Below, in pieces: positions 48,237 through 58,014 of a stretch of 64,000 nucleotides of DNA (positions are counted from its first letter, which is position 1; every line of letters starts with the position of its first letter). The notes under the pieces are model-generated. The model saw only the letters and a program-made list of their open reading frames with translations, was not told the origin of the DNA and ran no database searches. The DNA comes from Kutzneria sp. (GTDB taxonomy: Bacteria > Actinomycetota > Actinomycetes > Mycobacteriales > Pseudonocardiaceae), in assembly GCA_019239965.1 (NCBI GenBank), contig JAFAZC010000190.1, positions 1 through 64,000 on the forward strand. The letters are read 5' to 3'. The position numbers and the translations under genes were made by a program.

Positions 48237-50783
48237 GTGGCCGGCAGCGGTGAGACGACACCAGCGGACGTGGAGACGGTCCTGCTCAGCAGGCCCGCCT
48301 GGCAGCTGCGGTGGCGAGCTCCAGAACTGAGCCTCGTGCTCAGCGAACGGGCCGCGGCATTGGCCGCCGGACGGCACGACGAAACGGAACGCCTGCGTGC
48401 CGAGACATTAGCCGTCCTCGCCCTCAACCGGTTGGCCCGTACGGCGCCAGCCACCGAGCGGGCGGTGTCGGCGCTGCGGGCCGCGGACGCCCATGGCGAG
48501 ACGGAACTGTGCTGTCGGCTGCGGATCGAGCTGGCGGCATGTGCGCTGGCCGCCGGCGTCCCGCTCACGGGCGTCGGTCTGCTTCGGCCGGTCCTGCAGA
48601 CAGACGGAGTGCCAGCCGAGATACGGGCCGACGCCTTGGTGGCGTTGGGCGACTGCGCCGCTCCCGGCGGCCGCGGCGGGGCGCTCGCCGACACACTGGC
48701 CGAGGCTGATCAGCTCTACCGGGACGACCCTCGGCTTGACGATGATGCCGTCGTGCTGTCCCGGGCGCTGCTGCGGGTCTCCGCCGCACGCCACCATCGC
48801 CGGTGGGGCGACCTCACCACAGCCGTTGCCGCCGCCCGCGACGGCCTCGGTCTTCTCGACCAGCTGGCTGACAGTGCCGCGGATTCGGGTTTCGTCGGCG
48901 CGAGGCTCGTCCTCGAACTGGTGCGTGCGCTGGTGGACTCCGACGAGACGGAGTCCGCGAGCGACGCCGCGGAAACGCTGCTCCGAAAGCCGGTCAGGGC
49001 GCCGGCGGCCGCCCCGGTCGGCTGGATCAAGCTCGCACTGGTAACCGGCGTCCATCTGCCTGGCGGGCACATGTCGAGGGCCAACGACCTGCTGTGCGAC
49101 GTCGCGGCCAGCGCCGAGCGGCACCAACTGACCCTGCTGCGGGCCGAGAGCATGCTCGCGCTCGCGCATGTGCACGAATGTGCCGGACGCCCGGCAGAGG
49201 CGTTGGCCTGCCTGCGTGACGCACACGCCGCCGAACGGCGACGGGCGCGCGCCCTCTACGCGGTGCGGGCAGTGCTGGCCAAGGAGTTCTCAACGGCCAA
49301 CCAGACGGCCGAGACACCGGCGCCTTCCGTCGAACGCACCGCGCCGGTGCACGCCGGCGAAGCCATGGTGGGCACACTGTTCGCCGACGTGGAGCGCATG
49401 TTCGCGGGAACGAAGATCGGTGCCGAGGCCCTCGAACGGGCGCTCGCCGGCCGGATCGATCCTGGCGACAGCGGTGAGCGCCCCGTGCGGCGGCGCACCG
49501 ACTGGGACTGGGAACGGATCGTCGAGCAGCGGACGGCTCAGGACGAGACCGACGCGGCGTCGATCGACCAGGGGCGCCCGATCGTCCCGATGGCTCAGAG
49601 CGCCGTGCTGACCGAGCCGGTGTCGATCGAGTCGCTCATCGAGGAGCCTCCCGTCGCCGTTGAGCCCGCTGCCGCTGTCGAGCCCGCTGTCCAAGCGGGG
49701 TCCGCCGGGCCCTCCCGACACGGCACCCGCGACCAGGACCGGCCCGGTCTCGCCTCCCTGCTCGTCGAATTGCTCGCCACCGCGGGAATCGACGAACAGC
49801 TGCTCGACTCCGCCGACGACCAGGACGGCGCCGACGTCCGCGACCGTTCGGAGCCGATCCGATCCGTCGCCGACCCGCGGCCGGTGACCAGCAGGGAGCC
49901 GAGCGGGCGGCGCCGACGCAGTGAGCTCGACACCTCTCTCCCATCATGGCTGAGCGATTCGCTCGCCATGGCGGATTCCGACGAGGCACCCGACCGCACG
50001 CCGCCGGCGTCCGGTCCTTCGCGCACTCCGGGTGCCCACCGATCCACCGGCCAGGGTGGTCTCGTGCCGGAGCAGGGGCCGGCCAGTGCGGGTCCGGACG
50101 GCCCATACAGCTGGCTCGAGTCAGACTCCCGGCCGCTTCAGCGCCGCGACCCCGGGCGCGGCCTCTCCGCCGTGCCCGGGCCGGAACCGACCAGCCCGTC
50201 GGCGTCCCGGCCGAACGGCTCTACCGAGACTGTCCGTCCCGCTGATCCCGGCGCCACGCCGAAGGACAAGACCAAGCCGAAGAGACGGTCCCGCTCGGAA
50301 CTGGCCGACCTGCTCGCCGAGGCCCTTGTCGCCTTCGAATCGGCTCAGCAGGACGAGCCCGACCAACGGGAGGACGGCCACCCGGGCTCCGGCGACTGGA
50401 CGCCCGCGGACTGGACGGCCGCCGAATGGGAACCAAACGGGGACGGGCCATCGCGGTGGCAGGAGACCGAGAGCTGGCGCGACGGCCGCGAGTGGCAGGT
50501 GCAGGCACCCGCGTCGCGGCACCGCCAGATCGAGAACAGCGACGCGCTCAGCGTGCCAGCGGTGACTGATCCGCCCGTGTTGTCGGACTGGATCTTCTCC
50601 AGCCGTGACGGAACTCCGGACTCCTCGGCCGTCGCGGAGGAGCCCGCGCTGCCGGACTGGTCCTCGCCGGTGCTCGGCTACGAATCGGCACAGCCGCCTT
50701 CGCCCTCGGTCTCCTCTGATGGGGATCCGGAGCGGAACTGGTCGGACTGGATGTGGACCCCGCCGGAGCGCCGTCCACGCTGA
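48237..50783 (+). CDS. TPR-like helical protein with long disordered C-terminus, function unknown
   Basis: An 848-aa protein not assigned to any known function. Residues about 1-345 are Ala/Leu-rich helical repeats of the tetratricopeptide type (LLRAESMLALAHVHECAGRPAEALACLRDAH). The rest is low-complexity, rich in Pro, Ser, Asp and Glu, with several short WxxP/DW-containing linear motifs (SLPSWLSD, SDWIFSS, LPDWSSP, WSDWMWTP) near the end. No membrane segment or catalytic motif is seen. GTG 48237 follows ettA by 15 bp with GAGGGGAG upstream, so it may be co-transcribed. Likely a scaffold or regulatory protein of the actinobacterial lineage. Confidence 0.75.
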   Translation: MAGSGETTPADVETVLLSRPAWQLRWRAPELSLVLSERAAALAAGRHDETERLRAETLAVLALNRLARTAPATERAVSALRAADAHGETELCCRLRIELAACALAAGVPLTGVGLLRPVLQTDGVPAEIRADALVALGDCAAPGGRGGALADTLAEADQLYRDDPRLDDDAVVLSRALLRVSAARHHRRWGDLTTAVAAARDGLGLLDQLADSAADSGFVGARLVLELVRALVDSDETESASDAAETLLRKPVRAPAAAPVGWIKLALVTGVHLPGGHMSRANDLLCDVAASAERHQLTLLRAESMLALAHVHECAGRPAEALACLRDAHAAERRRARALYAVRAVLAKEFSTANQTAETPAPSVERTAPVHAGEAMVGTLFADVERMFAGTKIGAEALERALAGRIDPGDSGERPVRRRTDWDWERIVEQRTAQDETDAASIDQGRPIVPMAQSAVLTEPVSIESLIEEPPVAVEPAAAVEPAVQAGSAGPSRHGTRDQDRPGLASLLVELLATAGIDEQLLDSADDQDGADVRDRSEPIRSVADPRPVTSREPSGRRRRSELDTSLPSWLSDSLAMADSDEAPDRTPPASGPSRTPGAHRSTGQGGLVPEQGPASAGPDGPYSWLESDSRPLQRRDPGRGLSAVPGPEPTSPSASRPNGSTETVRPADPGATPKDKTKPKRRSRSELADLLAEALVAFESAQQDEPDQREDGHPGSGDWTPADWTAAEWEPNGDGPSRWQETESWRDGREWQVQAPASRHRQIENSDALSVPAVTDPPVLSDWIFSSRDGTPDSSAVAEEPALPDWSSPVLGYESAQPPSPSVSSDGDPERNWSDWMWTPPERRPR

Positions 50784-50925
50784 GCCGGCAGGCCCGCGGT
50801 GTCCGGTGGTCGTCGCACCTGAGGCTGGTCATCAGCCCCTTGTGGTCCAGCGGATGCCGACCCCATAAAGTGTCGTGTTGGTCCCGGCGCATCCCAGTCG
50901 CCGGATAGCGTGGAGTCGCCCCAAC

Positions 50926-53900
50926 ATGACCTCGACCGGAGCCCCGACCCAGCCGGCTGACACCAGCGCGGCGCACGACGATCGGGCGGAGAGTCCAGAA
51001 CAGGCACGTGACGCGCTGATCGCCGGCGCGGCGACCGCGGCGCCGGACCTGGCCGACCTGATCGGTCTGTACTACCGGCACGTTCCCGCCGAGGACGTCA
51101 TCGACATCGAGTCCGATGACCTTGTCGGCGCGGTGCGTTCGACCCGTCAGCTCGCGGCGACACGGGTGCCCGGCCGGCCGGTGGTCCGGGTCATCAACCC
51201 GAGCCGTGCCAACGACGGATGGACGTGCCCGGCCACTGTGGTGCAGATCGTCACCGACGACATGCCCTACCTGGTCGACTCGATTTCGTCGGAGCTGATC
51301 AGCGCCGGCATCCAGGTGCACCGCGTCGTGCATCCCATCGTGGTGGTGCGCCGGGACGTCGCCGGCGCGCTGCATGAGGTCCTGACCGACGCCGATCCGG
51401 CGGAACCCCCGCACGACGCGCTCGTCGAATCGTGGATGCACCTCGAGGTCGATCTCGTGACCGACACCGAGCGCGGCCGTGAGCTGGAGAACCGCCTTGT
51501 CGCGGTGATCGGCGACGTTCGGGAAGTGGTCGAGGACACCGACCGGATGGCGGGCACCGCCCGCCAGCTCGCCGAGCAGCTCAGCGCGAGCCCGCCGCCG
51601 CTGTCGGACGAGGAGGTCGCCGACGGTGTGGGCCTGCTGCGCTGGCTCGCCAACGGCCACTTCACCTTCATCGGCTACCGACAGTACGAGCTGGTGGACG
51701 ACGCCGGTGGCGAGCCGGCACTGCGGGCGGTGCTCGCCTCCGGTCTCGGAGTGCTGCGCAAGGACAGCCTCGCCGCTCGCAGCCTGACCGCCGGTCCGGA
51801 CACCGCGGCGAAGGCGCTGGCGCCCCAACTCCTTGTGCTCACCCCGGCCAGTGCGCCCTCGGCGGTGCACCGCTCGATGTATCCCTACTACGTCGGGGTG
51901 AAGATCTTCGACGCCGAGGGAAGGGTCAGCGGCGAGCACCGCTTTCTCGGTGTGTTCACCACCTCCGCGCTGCACGAGGACGTGCTGGAGATCCCGGTGG
52001 TGGCCCGGCGAGTCCGGGAGGTGATCCACCGCGCCGGCTTCCCGCTGGAGTCCTACTCCGGCCAGAAAATGCTCGAGGTCATCCAGAACTATCCGCGCAC
52101 CGAGCTGTTCTCGGCTGACGCGGACACGCTGCACGACACGGCTACCGGCGTCCTGGCGCTGGCCGAGCGGCGCCGGCTGCGCCTGTTCCTGCGGCGTGAC
52201 CCCTACCGCCGGTTCTTCTCCTGCCTCGTGTACCTGCCGCGGGACCGTTACACGACGACGTCCCGGCTGGCGATGCAGGAGGTGCTGCTCGCCGAACTGA
52301 GCGGCAAGAACCTGGAGTACAACGCGCTGATCGGCGACTCGTCGCTGGCCCGGGTGCATTTCGTTGTGCACACCGATCCCCATGAGATGGTCGAGCCGAA
52401 CCCGGCCACCATCCAGAACCGGCTCGCCGAGGTGGTGCGCAGCTGGGACGACCTCATGACCGAGGCGATCCTCGCCGAGCACACCGCCGACAGCGACGCC
52501 CAGCTCACCAGTCCGCTCGGCGCCGAGTCGGCCGCCGAGCAGGGGCAGCGGTTCACCGCGGCGTTCCCGGAGAGCTACAAGGAGGACTTCTCCGCCGCCG
52601 AGGGGCTCGCCGACCTGCGCCGGCTGCAGTCCCTTGCCGAGGGTGACCTCGACATGTCCTTCTACGTCCCCGCCGACGCCGAGCCCGGTGAGCGCCGGTT
52701 CAAGCTGTACCTCGCCGGTGAACGGGTCACACTGTCGGCGGTGCTTCCTGTGCTGCAGCGGATGGGTGTCGAGGTCGTCGACGAGCGGCCCTACGAGGTC
52801 CACCGGGAGGACGGCACCCGGTGCTGGATCTTCGACTTCGGGTTGCGGCTTGACGCCGTTGTGTTGGAGCGGCTGACGGCCAACAACCTGGACACCGTTC
52901 GCCTGTTGTTCCAGGAGGCCTTCGCCGCCGCCTGGAAGGGCGAGGCCGAGATCGACAACTTCAACGCACTCGTGCTGCTCGCCGGACTGAGCTGGCGGCA
53001 GGCTTCGATTCTCCGCGCCTACGCCAAGTACCTGCGTCAGGCCGGCACGCCATACAGCCAGGACTACATCGAGGACGTCGCCCTACGGCACACCGAGGTC
53101 GCCGAGTCGCTAGTGAAGCTCTTCGAGACCCGGTTCGACCCCGCGCTGTCCACGCACGGCAGAACCACCCTGACCGAGTCGCTCGTCGAGGAGGTCACCG
53201 AGATGATCGACGCGGTGACCAGTCTCGACGCGGACCGGATCCTGCGCAGCCTGCTCGCGCTGATCACCGCGACCTTGCGCACCAACTACTTCGTCCGCGA
53301 CGGTGCCGGTAACCCGCGCCCGTACCTGGCGATCAAGCTCGATCCGCGGGCCGTCCCGGATCTGCCCGAGCCCCGCCCACGGTTCGAGATCTTCGTCTAC
53401 TCGCCCCGGTTCGAAGGGGTGCACCTGAGGTTCGGTCCGGTCGCACGGGGTGGTCTGCGGTGGTCGGATCGCCGCGAGGACTTCCGCACCGAGATTCTCG
53501 GTCTGGTCAAGGCCCAGGCGGTGAAGAATGCGGTCATCGTCCCGGTGGGAGCCAAGGGTGGCTTCGTGCTGAAGCGTCCGCCGGTGCCGAAGGGGGACCC
53601 CATTCTCGACCGTGAGGCGCTGCAGGCGGAGGGGGTCGCGTGCTACCGGATGTTCGTCTCCGGGCTGCTCGACCTCACCGACAACCTCGAAGCCGGCCAG
53701 GTCGTCCCCGCCGACCAGGTGGTCCGCTTCGATGACGACGACACCTACCTGGTGGTCGCCGCGGACAAGGGCACCGCGACCTTCTCCGACATCGCCAACG
53801 AGGTCGCCGCCGGATACGGTTTCTGGCTCGGCGACGCGTTCGCCTCTGGCGGTTCGGTCGGCTACGACCACAAGCAGATGGGGATCACCGCGAAGGGCGC

Positions 53901-55881
53901 CTGGGAGAGCGTCAAACGCTCCTTCCGCGAGCTTGGGGTGGACACCCAGACGCAGGAGTTCACCGTTGTCGGCATCGGCGACATGTCCGGCGACGTCTTC
54001 GGCAACGGAATGCTGCTGTCGGAGCACATCCGCCTGGTGGCCGCGTTCGACCACCGGCACGTGTTCATCGACCCGGATCCGGTGGCCGCCTCGTCGTTCG
54101 CCGAACGCGAGCGGCTTTTCGCGCTGCCCCGCTCGTCCTGGGACGACTACGACCGCTCGCTGATCAGCGAGGGTGGCGGAGTGTGGCCGCGCACCGCCAA
54201 GTCCGTTCCGCTCACCCCGCAGGCAAAGGCCGCGTTGGGTATCCCGGACGATGTGACACATCTCGCGCCGCCCGACCTGATCAGGTCGATCCTGCTCGCC
54301 CCGGTCGACCTGTTGTGGAACGGGGGCATCGGCACCTACGTGAAGGCCGCCGCCGAATCACACGCGGAGGTCGGGGACAAGGCCAACGACGCGGTCCGGG
54401 TCGACGGTGCGGACCTTCGGGTCAAGGTCGTCGGCGAGGGTGGCAACCTCGGACTCACCCAGCGCGGCCGGATCGAGTTCGCTAGGGCCGGCGGCAAAGT
54501 CAACACCGACGCGCTGGACAACTCCGCGGGAGTGGACTGCTCCGACCACGAGGTCAACATCAAGATCCTGCTCGACCATCTGGTCGCCGATGGCACGTTG
54601 GCTCGTGCGCAACGCGACGAGCTGTTGGCCGAGATGACCGACGAGGTCGGTGCGCTGGTGCTGCGGGACAATTACCAGCAGAACCTGGTGCTCGGCGTGG
54701 GCAGGGCGCACGCCGCCGCGATGCTGTCGGTGCACGCCAGACTGGTCACCGACCTGGAAGCGCACCACGGCCTGGACCGCAGGCTGGAGTCGCTCCCGAC
54801 GGCGGTGCAATTCAAGGAGCTCGAGAAGGCCGGCCAGGGACTGACCTCACCCGAGCTGGCAACCGTGCTCGCGCACGTGAAGCTGGCGATCAAGGACCAG
54901 GTGCTCGCCAGCCCGCTGCCCGATTCGGAGGCGTTCGCCAGACGGCTGCCCGAGTACTTCCCCACCAAACTGCGCGAACGTTTCACCGAGGCGATCGCCT
55001 TGCATCCGCTGCGCCGCCAGATCACGGCGACGCTACTGGTCAACGAGGTGGTCGACGGCGCAGGAGTGTCCTACGCGTTCCGGCTCGCCGAGGAGGCCGG
55101 CGCGAGTGCGGTCGACGCTGTGCGGGCCTACACCGTTGTGACCAGTGCGTTCGGCCTTCCCGAGCTGTGGAAGGAGATAAACCAGCTGGACAACCGGATT
55201 TCCAGCCGGGTCCAGGACGCCATGATGCTGGAGACCCGGCGGCTGCTCGACAGGGCGTCGCGGTGGTTGCTGTCCAACCGGCCGCAGCCGCTCGCGGTCG
55301 GCGCCGAGATCAGCAGGTTCGCCGAGGTCGTCAGCGCCCTCGCCCCCCAGGCGCTTCAGTTGCTCCGCGGCCGGGAACGCGAGCAGGCCCTCAGCGACGC
55401 GCAACGGCTGATCGTGGACGGTGCGCCCGCGCGGCTCGCCGAGCGGATCGCCGCCCTGCTCTACACCTACGGCCTGCTCGACGTCAGCGAGGTCACCGAG
55501 CTCGCTGAGCGGGAGACACTCGATGTCGAACGCGAGCACCAGGAGATCGGCGAGCTGTACTACGCGCTGTCGGAACACCTCGGCATCGACCAGCTGCTCA
55601 GCTCGGTGACCGCGCTCGAGCGTGGCGACCGGTGGCACGCCCTGGCAAGGCTCGCCGTGCGGGACGATCTGTACAACTCGTTGCGGGCGATCACGCTGGA
55701 CGCGCTGCGCAACAGCGATCCCGGCGACGACCCCGACGAGAAGATCGCCAAGTGGGAGACGTCCAACGCGTCCCGGCTGGGTAGGGCCCGGGCGACACTG
55801 GAGGAGATCGGCCGGGTGCAGCGGCTCGACCTCGCCACGCTGTCGGTCGCGGCCCGGCAGATCCGCAGCATGATCCGCTAG
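50926..55881 (+). CDS. gdh: NAD-specific glutamate dehydrogenase (large, GDH-180 type)
   Basis: A 1651-aa enzyme that oxidatively deaminates glutamate to 2-oxoglutarate with NAD+. Its length and layout fit the 180-kDa class: long N-terminal ACT-like regulatory part, central catalytic domain with GGLRWSDRREDFRTE, KNAVIVPVGAKGGFVLK and FGNGMLLSEHI, and a long helical C-terminus. ATG 50926 is chosen since homology begins soon after; the frame is open to 50875. It stands as a single gene. A catabolic role in glutamate use is typical for this class. Confidence 0.93.
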   Translation: MTSTGAPTQPADTSAAHDDRAESPEQARDALIAGAATAAPDLADLIGLYYRHVPAEDVIDIESDDLVGAVRSTRQLAATRVPGRPVVRVINPSRANDGWTCPATVVQIVTDDMPYLVDSISSELISAGIQVHRVVHPIVVVRRDVAGALHEVLTDADPAEPPHDALVESWMHLEVDLVTDTERGRELENRLVAVIGDVREVVEDTDRMAGTARQLAEQLSASPPPLSDEEVADGVGLLRWLANGHFTFIGYRQYELVDDAGGEPALRAVLASGLGVLRKDSLAARSLTAGPDTAAKALAPQLLVLTPASAPSAVHRSMYPYYVGVKIFDAEGRVSGEHRFLGVFTTSALHEDVLEIPVVARRVREVIHRAGFPLESYSGQKMLEVIQNYPRTELFSADADTLHDTATGVLALAERRRLRLFLRRDPYRRFFSCLVYLPRDRYTTTSRLAMQEVLLAELSGKNLEYNALIGDSSLARVHFVVHTDPHEMVEPNPATIQNRLAEVVRSWDDLMTEAILAEHTADSDAQLTSPLGAESAAEQGQRFTAAFPESYKEDFSAAEGLADLRRLQSLAEGDLDMSFYVPADAEPGERRFKLYLAGERVTLSAVLPVLQRMGVEVVDERPYEVHREDGTRCWIFDFGLRLDAVVLERLTANNLDTVRLLFQEAFAAAWKGEAEIDNFNALVLLAGLSWRQASILRAYAKYLRQAGTPYSQDYIEDVALRHTEVAESLVKLFETRFDPALSTHGRTTLTESLVEEVTEMIDAVTSLDADRILRSLLALITATLRTNYFVRDGAGNPRPYLAIKLDPRAVPDLPEPRPRFEIFVYSPRFEGVHLRFGPVARGGLRWSDRREDFRTEILGLVKAQAVKNAVIVPVGAKGGFVLKRPPVPKGDPILDREALQAEGVACYRMFVSGLLDLTDNLEAGQVVPADQVVRFDDDDTYLVVAADKGTATFSDIANEVAAGYGFWLGDAFASGGSVGYDHKQMGITAKGAWESVKRSFRELGVDTQTQEFTVVGIGDMSGDVFGNGMLLSEHIRLVAAFDHRHVFIDPDPVAASSFAERERLFALPRSSWDDYDRSLISEGGGVWPRTAKSVPLTPQAKAALGIPDDVTHLAPPDLIRSILLAPVDLLWNGGIGTYVKAAAESHAEVGDKANDAVRVDGADLRVKVVGEGGNLGLTQRGRIEFARAGGKVNTDALDNSAGVDCSDHEVNIKILLDHLVADGTLARAQRDELLAEMTDEVGALVLRDNYQQNLVLGVGRAHAAAMLSVHARLVTDLEAHHGLDRRLESLPTAVQFKELEKAGQGLTSPELATVLAHVKLAIKDQVLASPLPDSEAFARRLPEYFPTKLRERFTEAIALHPLRRQITATLLVNEVVDGAGVSYAFRLAEEAGASAVDAVRAYTVVTSAFGLPELWKEINQLDNRISSRVQDAMMLETRRLLDRASRWLLSNRPQPLAVGAEISRFAEVVSALAPQALQLLRGREREQALSDAQRLIVDGAPARLAERIAALLYTYGLLDVSEVTELAERETLDVEREHQEIGELYYALSEHLGIDQLLSSVTALERGDRWHALARLAVRDDLYNSLRAITLDALRNSDPGDDPDEKIAKWETSNASRLGRARATLEEIGRVQRLDLATLSVAARQIRSMIR

Positions 55882-55953
55882 CGCGCGAGCTGGCCAGCGA
55901 GCGTGTCAGGCTCGGCGACGGCTGGGTGGGGCTTGTGATAGGTCCTTTGCGGC

Positions 55954-56583
55954 CTAGTGGCTCTCGGTGAGCAGCAGGCGTAGGGCGAGCCCGCCGAAGA
56001 CGGCCGCCGCCGCTCGTTTGATCCACCCTTGGATGGCTGGGCGGCTCAGCAGCAGAGCGGAGAAGGCCCCCGCTGCAACGCCGACCGTGGTGTCCATGAC
56101 CAGGCCGATCGCGATCAGCACGGCGCCGAGCACGAGAATCTGGACACTCGTGGACCACCCACCGGCGGTGATGAACTGCGGCACGAACGCCAGGTAGAAC
56201 ACCACGACCTTCGGGTTGGCCAGGTTGGTCAGCACGGCGGAGACGAACGTCCGCCGTAACGAGTGGCCGGCAATCGGTGACACCGTTTGCCTGGCTGAGC
56301 GGAGATTGTGGATCGCCAGGTACAGCAGGACCACCGTCCCGCCGATGCGCACCACATTCAGGGCGGTGGGCATAGCCGCGAGCAGGGCGCTCAACCCCAC
56401 GGCAGCGGTCACGGTGTGCACGACCGTTCCCGCGGCCATACCAGTGGCAGCGGCGACGCCCGCACGGCGCCCCCCGACGATGCCGTGCGCGAGGATGAAC
56501 ATCATCCCCGGGCCGGGCACGAGGTTGAGGACCACGCAGGCCACTACGAACCCGAGTACGGCGCTTGACTCCATGACAGGCAT
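55954..56583 (-). CDS. LysE/RhtB-family amino acid exporter
   Basis: A membrane protein of about 209 aa with six hydrophobic segments. It begins MESSAVLGFVVACVVLNLVPGPGMMF, with the family motif LVPGPGMMFILAHGIVGGRRAG. The translocase group exports amino acids and related small molecules. ATG 56583 or 56574 are equal candidates; the frame extends to 56610 without homology. It is convergent with gdh and divergent from the thioesterase gene at 56809. Confidence 0.88.
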   Translation of the reverse strand: MPVMESSAVLGFVVACVVLNLVPGPGMMFILAHGIVGGRRAGVAAATGMAAGTVVHTVTAAVGLSALLAAMPTALNVVRIGGTVVLLYLAIHNLRSARQTVSPIAGHSLRRTFVSAVLTNLANPKVVVFYLAFVPQFITAGGWSTSVQILVLGAVLIAIGLVMDTTVGVAAGAFSALLLSRPAIQGWIKRAAAAVFGGLALRLLLTESH

Positions 56584-56808
56584 CGTGGCACGGGGGCTAC
56601 CAACGAACATAGGCAGTGCGCCGCTGCCGCATGATCAGCGGGGCAAGGTCGCGCTGGGTACTTCGACCACAGTGGACAGTGCCGGATGGAGCCCGCAGGG
56701 AATGCTGCTCGGCCACACCACAATTCCGTACCACGGAGGACAGCGGCGTCGGCTGAGGCCCGCCGGGTAGGATCCGTGCTCGCTGGATATGGGTGGGAGG
56801 CGTCGTCG

Positions 56809-57279
56809 TTGGGTGTTTTCCTCGCGCGGGTGCGACCGCGGTGGTCGGATATGGACGCCTACGGGCATGTCAATCACGCGAACACCGTGACCCTGTTGGA
56901 AGAGGCGCGGGTGGCCATGGTGTTCACCGAGGCCAGCAGGCGGGGCCTCACGGACATGTCCCGCGGCATGGTGGTCGTGAAGCTTTCGGTGCATTACCGT
57001 GCTCCGCTGGTGTTCGACGGGGGCGAGGTGGATGTGGCGATCTCGGTGCGGGATATTCGAGTGTCCTCGTTCGTTCTGGACTACGTCATGACTCCTGGGC
57101 TGCCGGACTCCGAGCGGAGCGGGTCGAATCGGGAACCGCGGCCGTCGAGGTCGCCCGACGTCCTGCTGACCGCGGAGACGCTGATGGCGCCGTACGTCGC
57201 GAGGTCCAGGCCACGCCGGCTGACCGACGCCGAACGCGACTTCCTCGAGAACTGGCATGGCGGAGACGACCGTGGCTGA
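56809..57279 (+). CDS. acyl-CoA thioesterase (4HBT hotdog family)
   Basis: A 156-aa hotdog-fold thioesterase. The start region VRPRWSDMDAYGHVNHANTV holds the catalytic Asp/His motif of 4-hydroxybenzoyl-CoA-type thioesterases. The start is TTG 56809, 8 nt after GGGAGG (56795-56800); the upstream frame has no homology. It overlaps the next gene by 23 bp, suggesting coupling. The acyl substrate is unknown. Confidence 0.88.
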   Translation: MGVFLARVRPRWSDMDAYGHVNHANTVTLLEEARVAMVFTEASRRGLTDMSRGMVVVKLSVHYRAPLVFDGGEVDVAISVRDIRVSSFVLDYVMTPGLPDSERSGSNREPRPSRSPDVLLTAETLMAPYVARSRPRRLTDAERDFLENWHGGDDRG

Positions 57280-57925
57280 ACTCGTGTTCACCGATCCCGC
57301 CGAGCGGGACGACCTCGGCGCGTTCGTGGCGAAGGCGGTCAGGCTCGACGCACAGGGTCTCGTCCGGCTCCGAGCGCGGGACGCGCACGCGGTCGACGCC
57401 TGGGTGTCCACTCCGTTCGACGTCCTCGCCACCCGGACGGTCTCCGGAGGCGTGACGCCGCACGACATCTCGGTGGCCGGCAGCGAACTGCTCGCCGGTC
57501 TCGCGGTCCTGCGCGGTGACCGGATCGACCCGGGGGTAGCCAAGGACCTGCTGTGGCGCTCCCCGCTGCCGCCGTCGACCGGCTGGCTGCCGGTCGACGA
57601 GCTGCCGGTCGACGTGGTCACCGAGCTCGCCGACCGGGGTGTCGCGCTGGCGCGGGAGAACGTCGGGCCACAGGGCACGCCGCCGGCCTCGCTGCTGGAC
57701 CAGACCGTGCTCACCGTCAGCGGCGGCGGTCTCGACGTCAAGATTCCGCTGCGCTGTCTGTTCGCCCTTTCCGGCATGGGCTTCCTCGGTGGCGGCACGG
57801 ACAGTGGCGGCACGGAAACCCGGGACGTCGTCAGGGTGACAGCCACGGACAGTTGGCTGCGTATCGACGCCAGGTACGGCGCGGTGGTCCGCCGCCGACA
57901 CGCCCTGCTGCCCCTTCTGGTCTAG
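57257..57925 (+). CDS. conserved actinobacterial protein of unknown function
   Basis: A 222-aa soluble protein with no motif that I recognise. It has an acidic N-terminus, a helical middle and a Gly-rich segment (FLGGGTDSGGTETRD) before a C-terminal strand region. It starts at ATG 57257 inside the end of the thioesterase gene and so is translationally coupled to it; the pair likely works together. Nothing in the sequence identifies its activity. Confidence 0.75.
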   Translation: MAETTVAELVFTDPAERDDLGAFVAKAVRLDAQGLVRLRARDAHAVDAWVSTPFDVLATRTVSGGVTPHDISVAGSELLAGLAVLRGDRIDPGVAKDLLWRSPLPPSTGWLPVDELPVDVVTELADRGVALARENVGPQGTPPASLLDQTVLTVSGGGLDVKIPLRCLFALSGMGFLGGGTDSGGTETRDVVRVTATDSWLRIDARYGAVVRRRHALLPLLV

Positions 57926-58014
57926 CGCCTTCGCGGCCTGCGATGGTGAACTGGCGGTGCATAATCCGGTGACCCGGCGCTGACCAGGCGTCACAGGCGA
58001 GGAGTTGGGACGCT

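Noticed and set aside
50548-52803. 751-codon minus-strand frame across the TPR protein and gdh
   Set aside because: Shadow of two real plus-strand genes; His/Arg/Gly-rich translation without domains.
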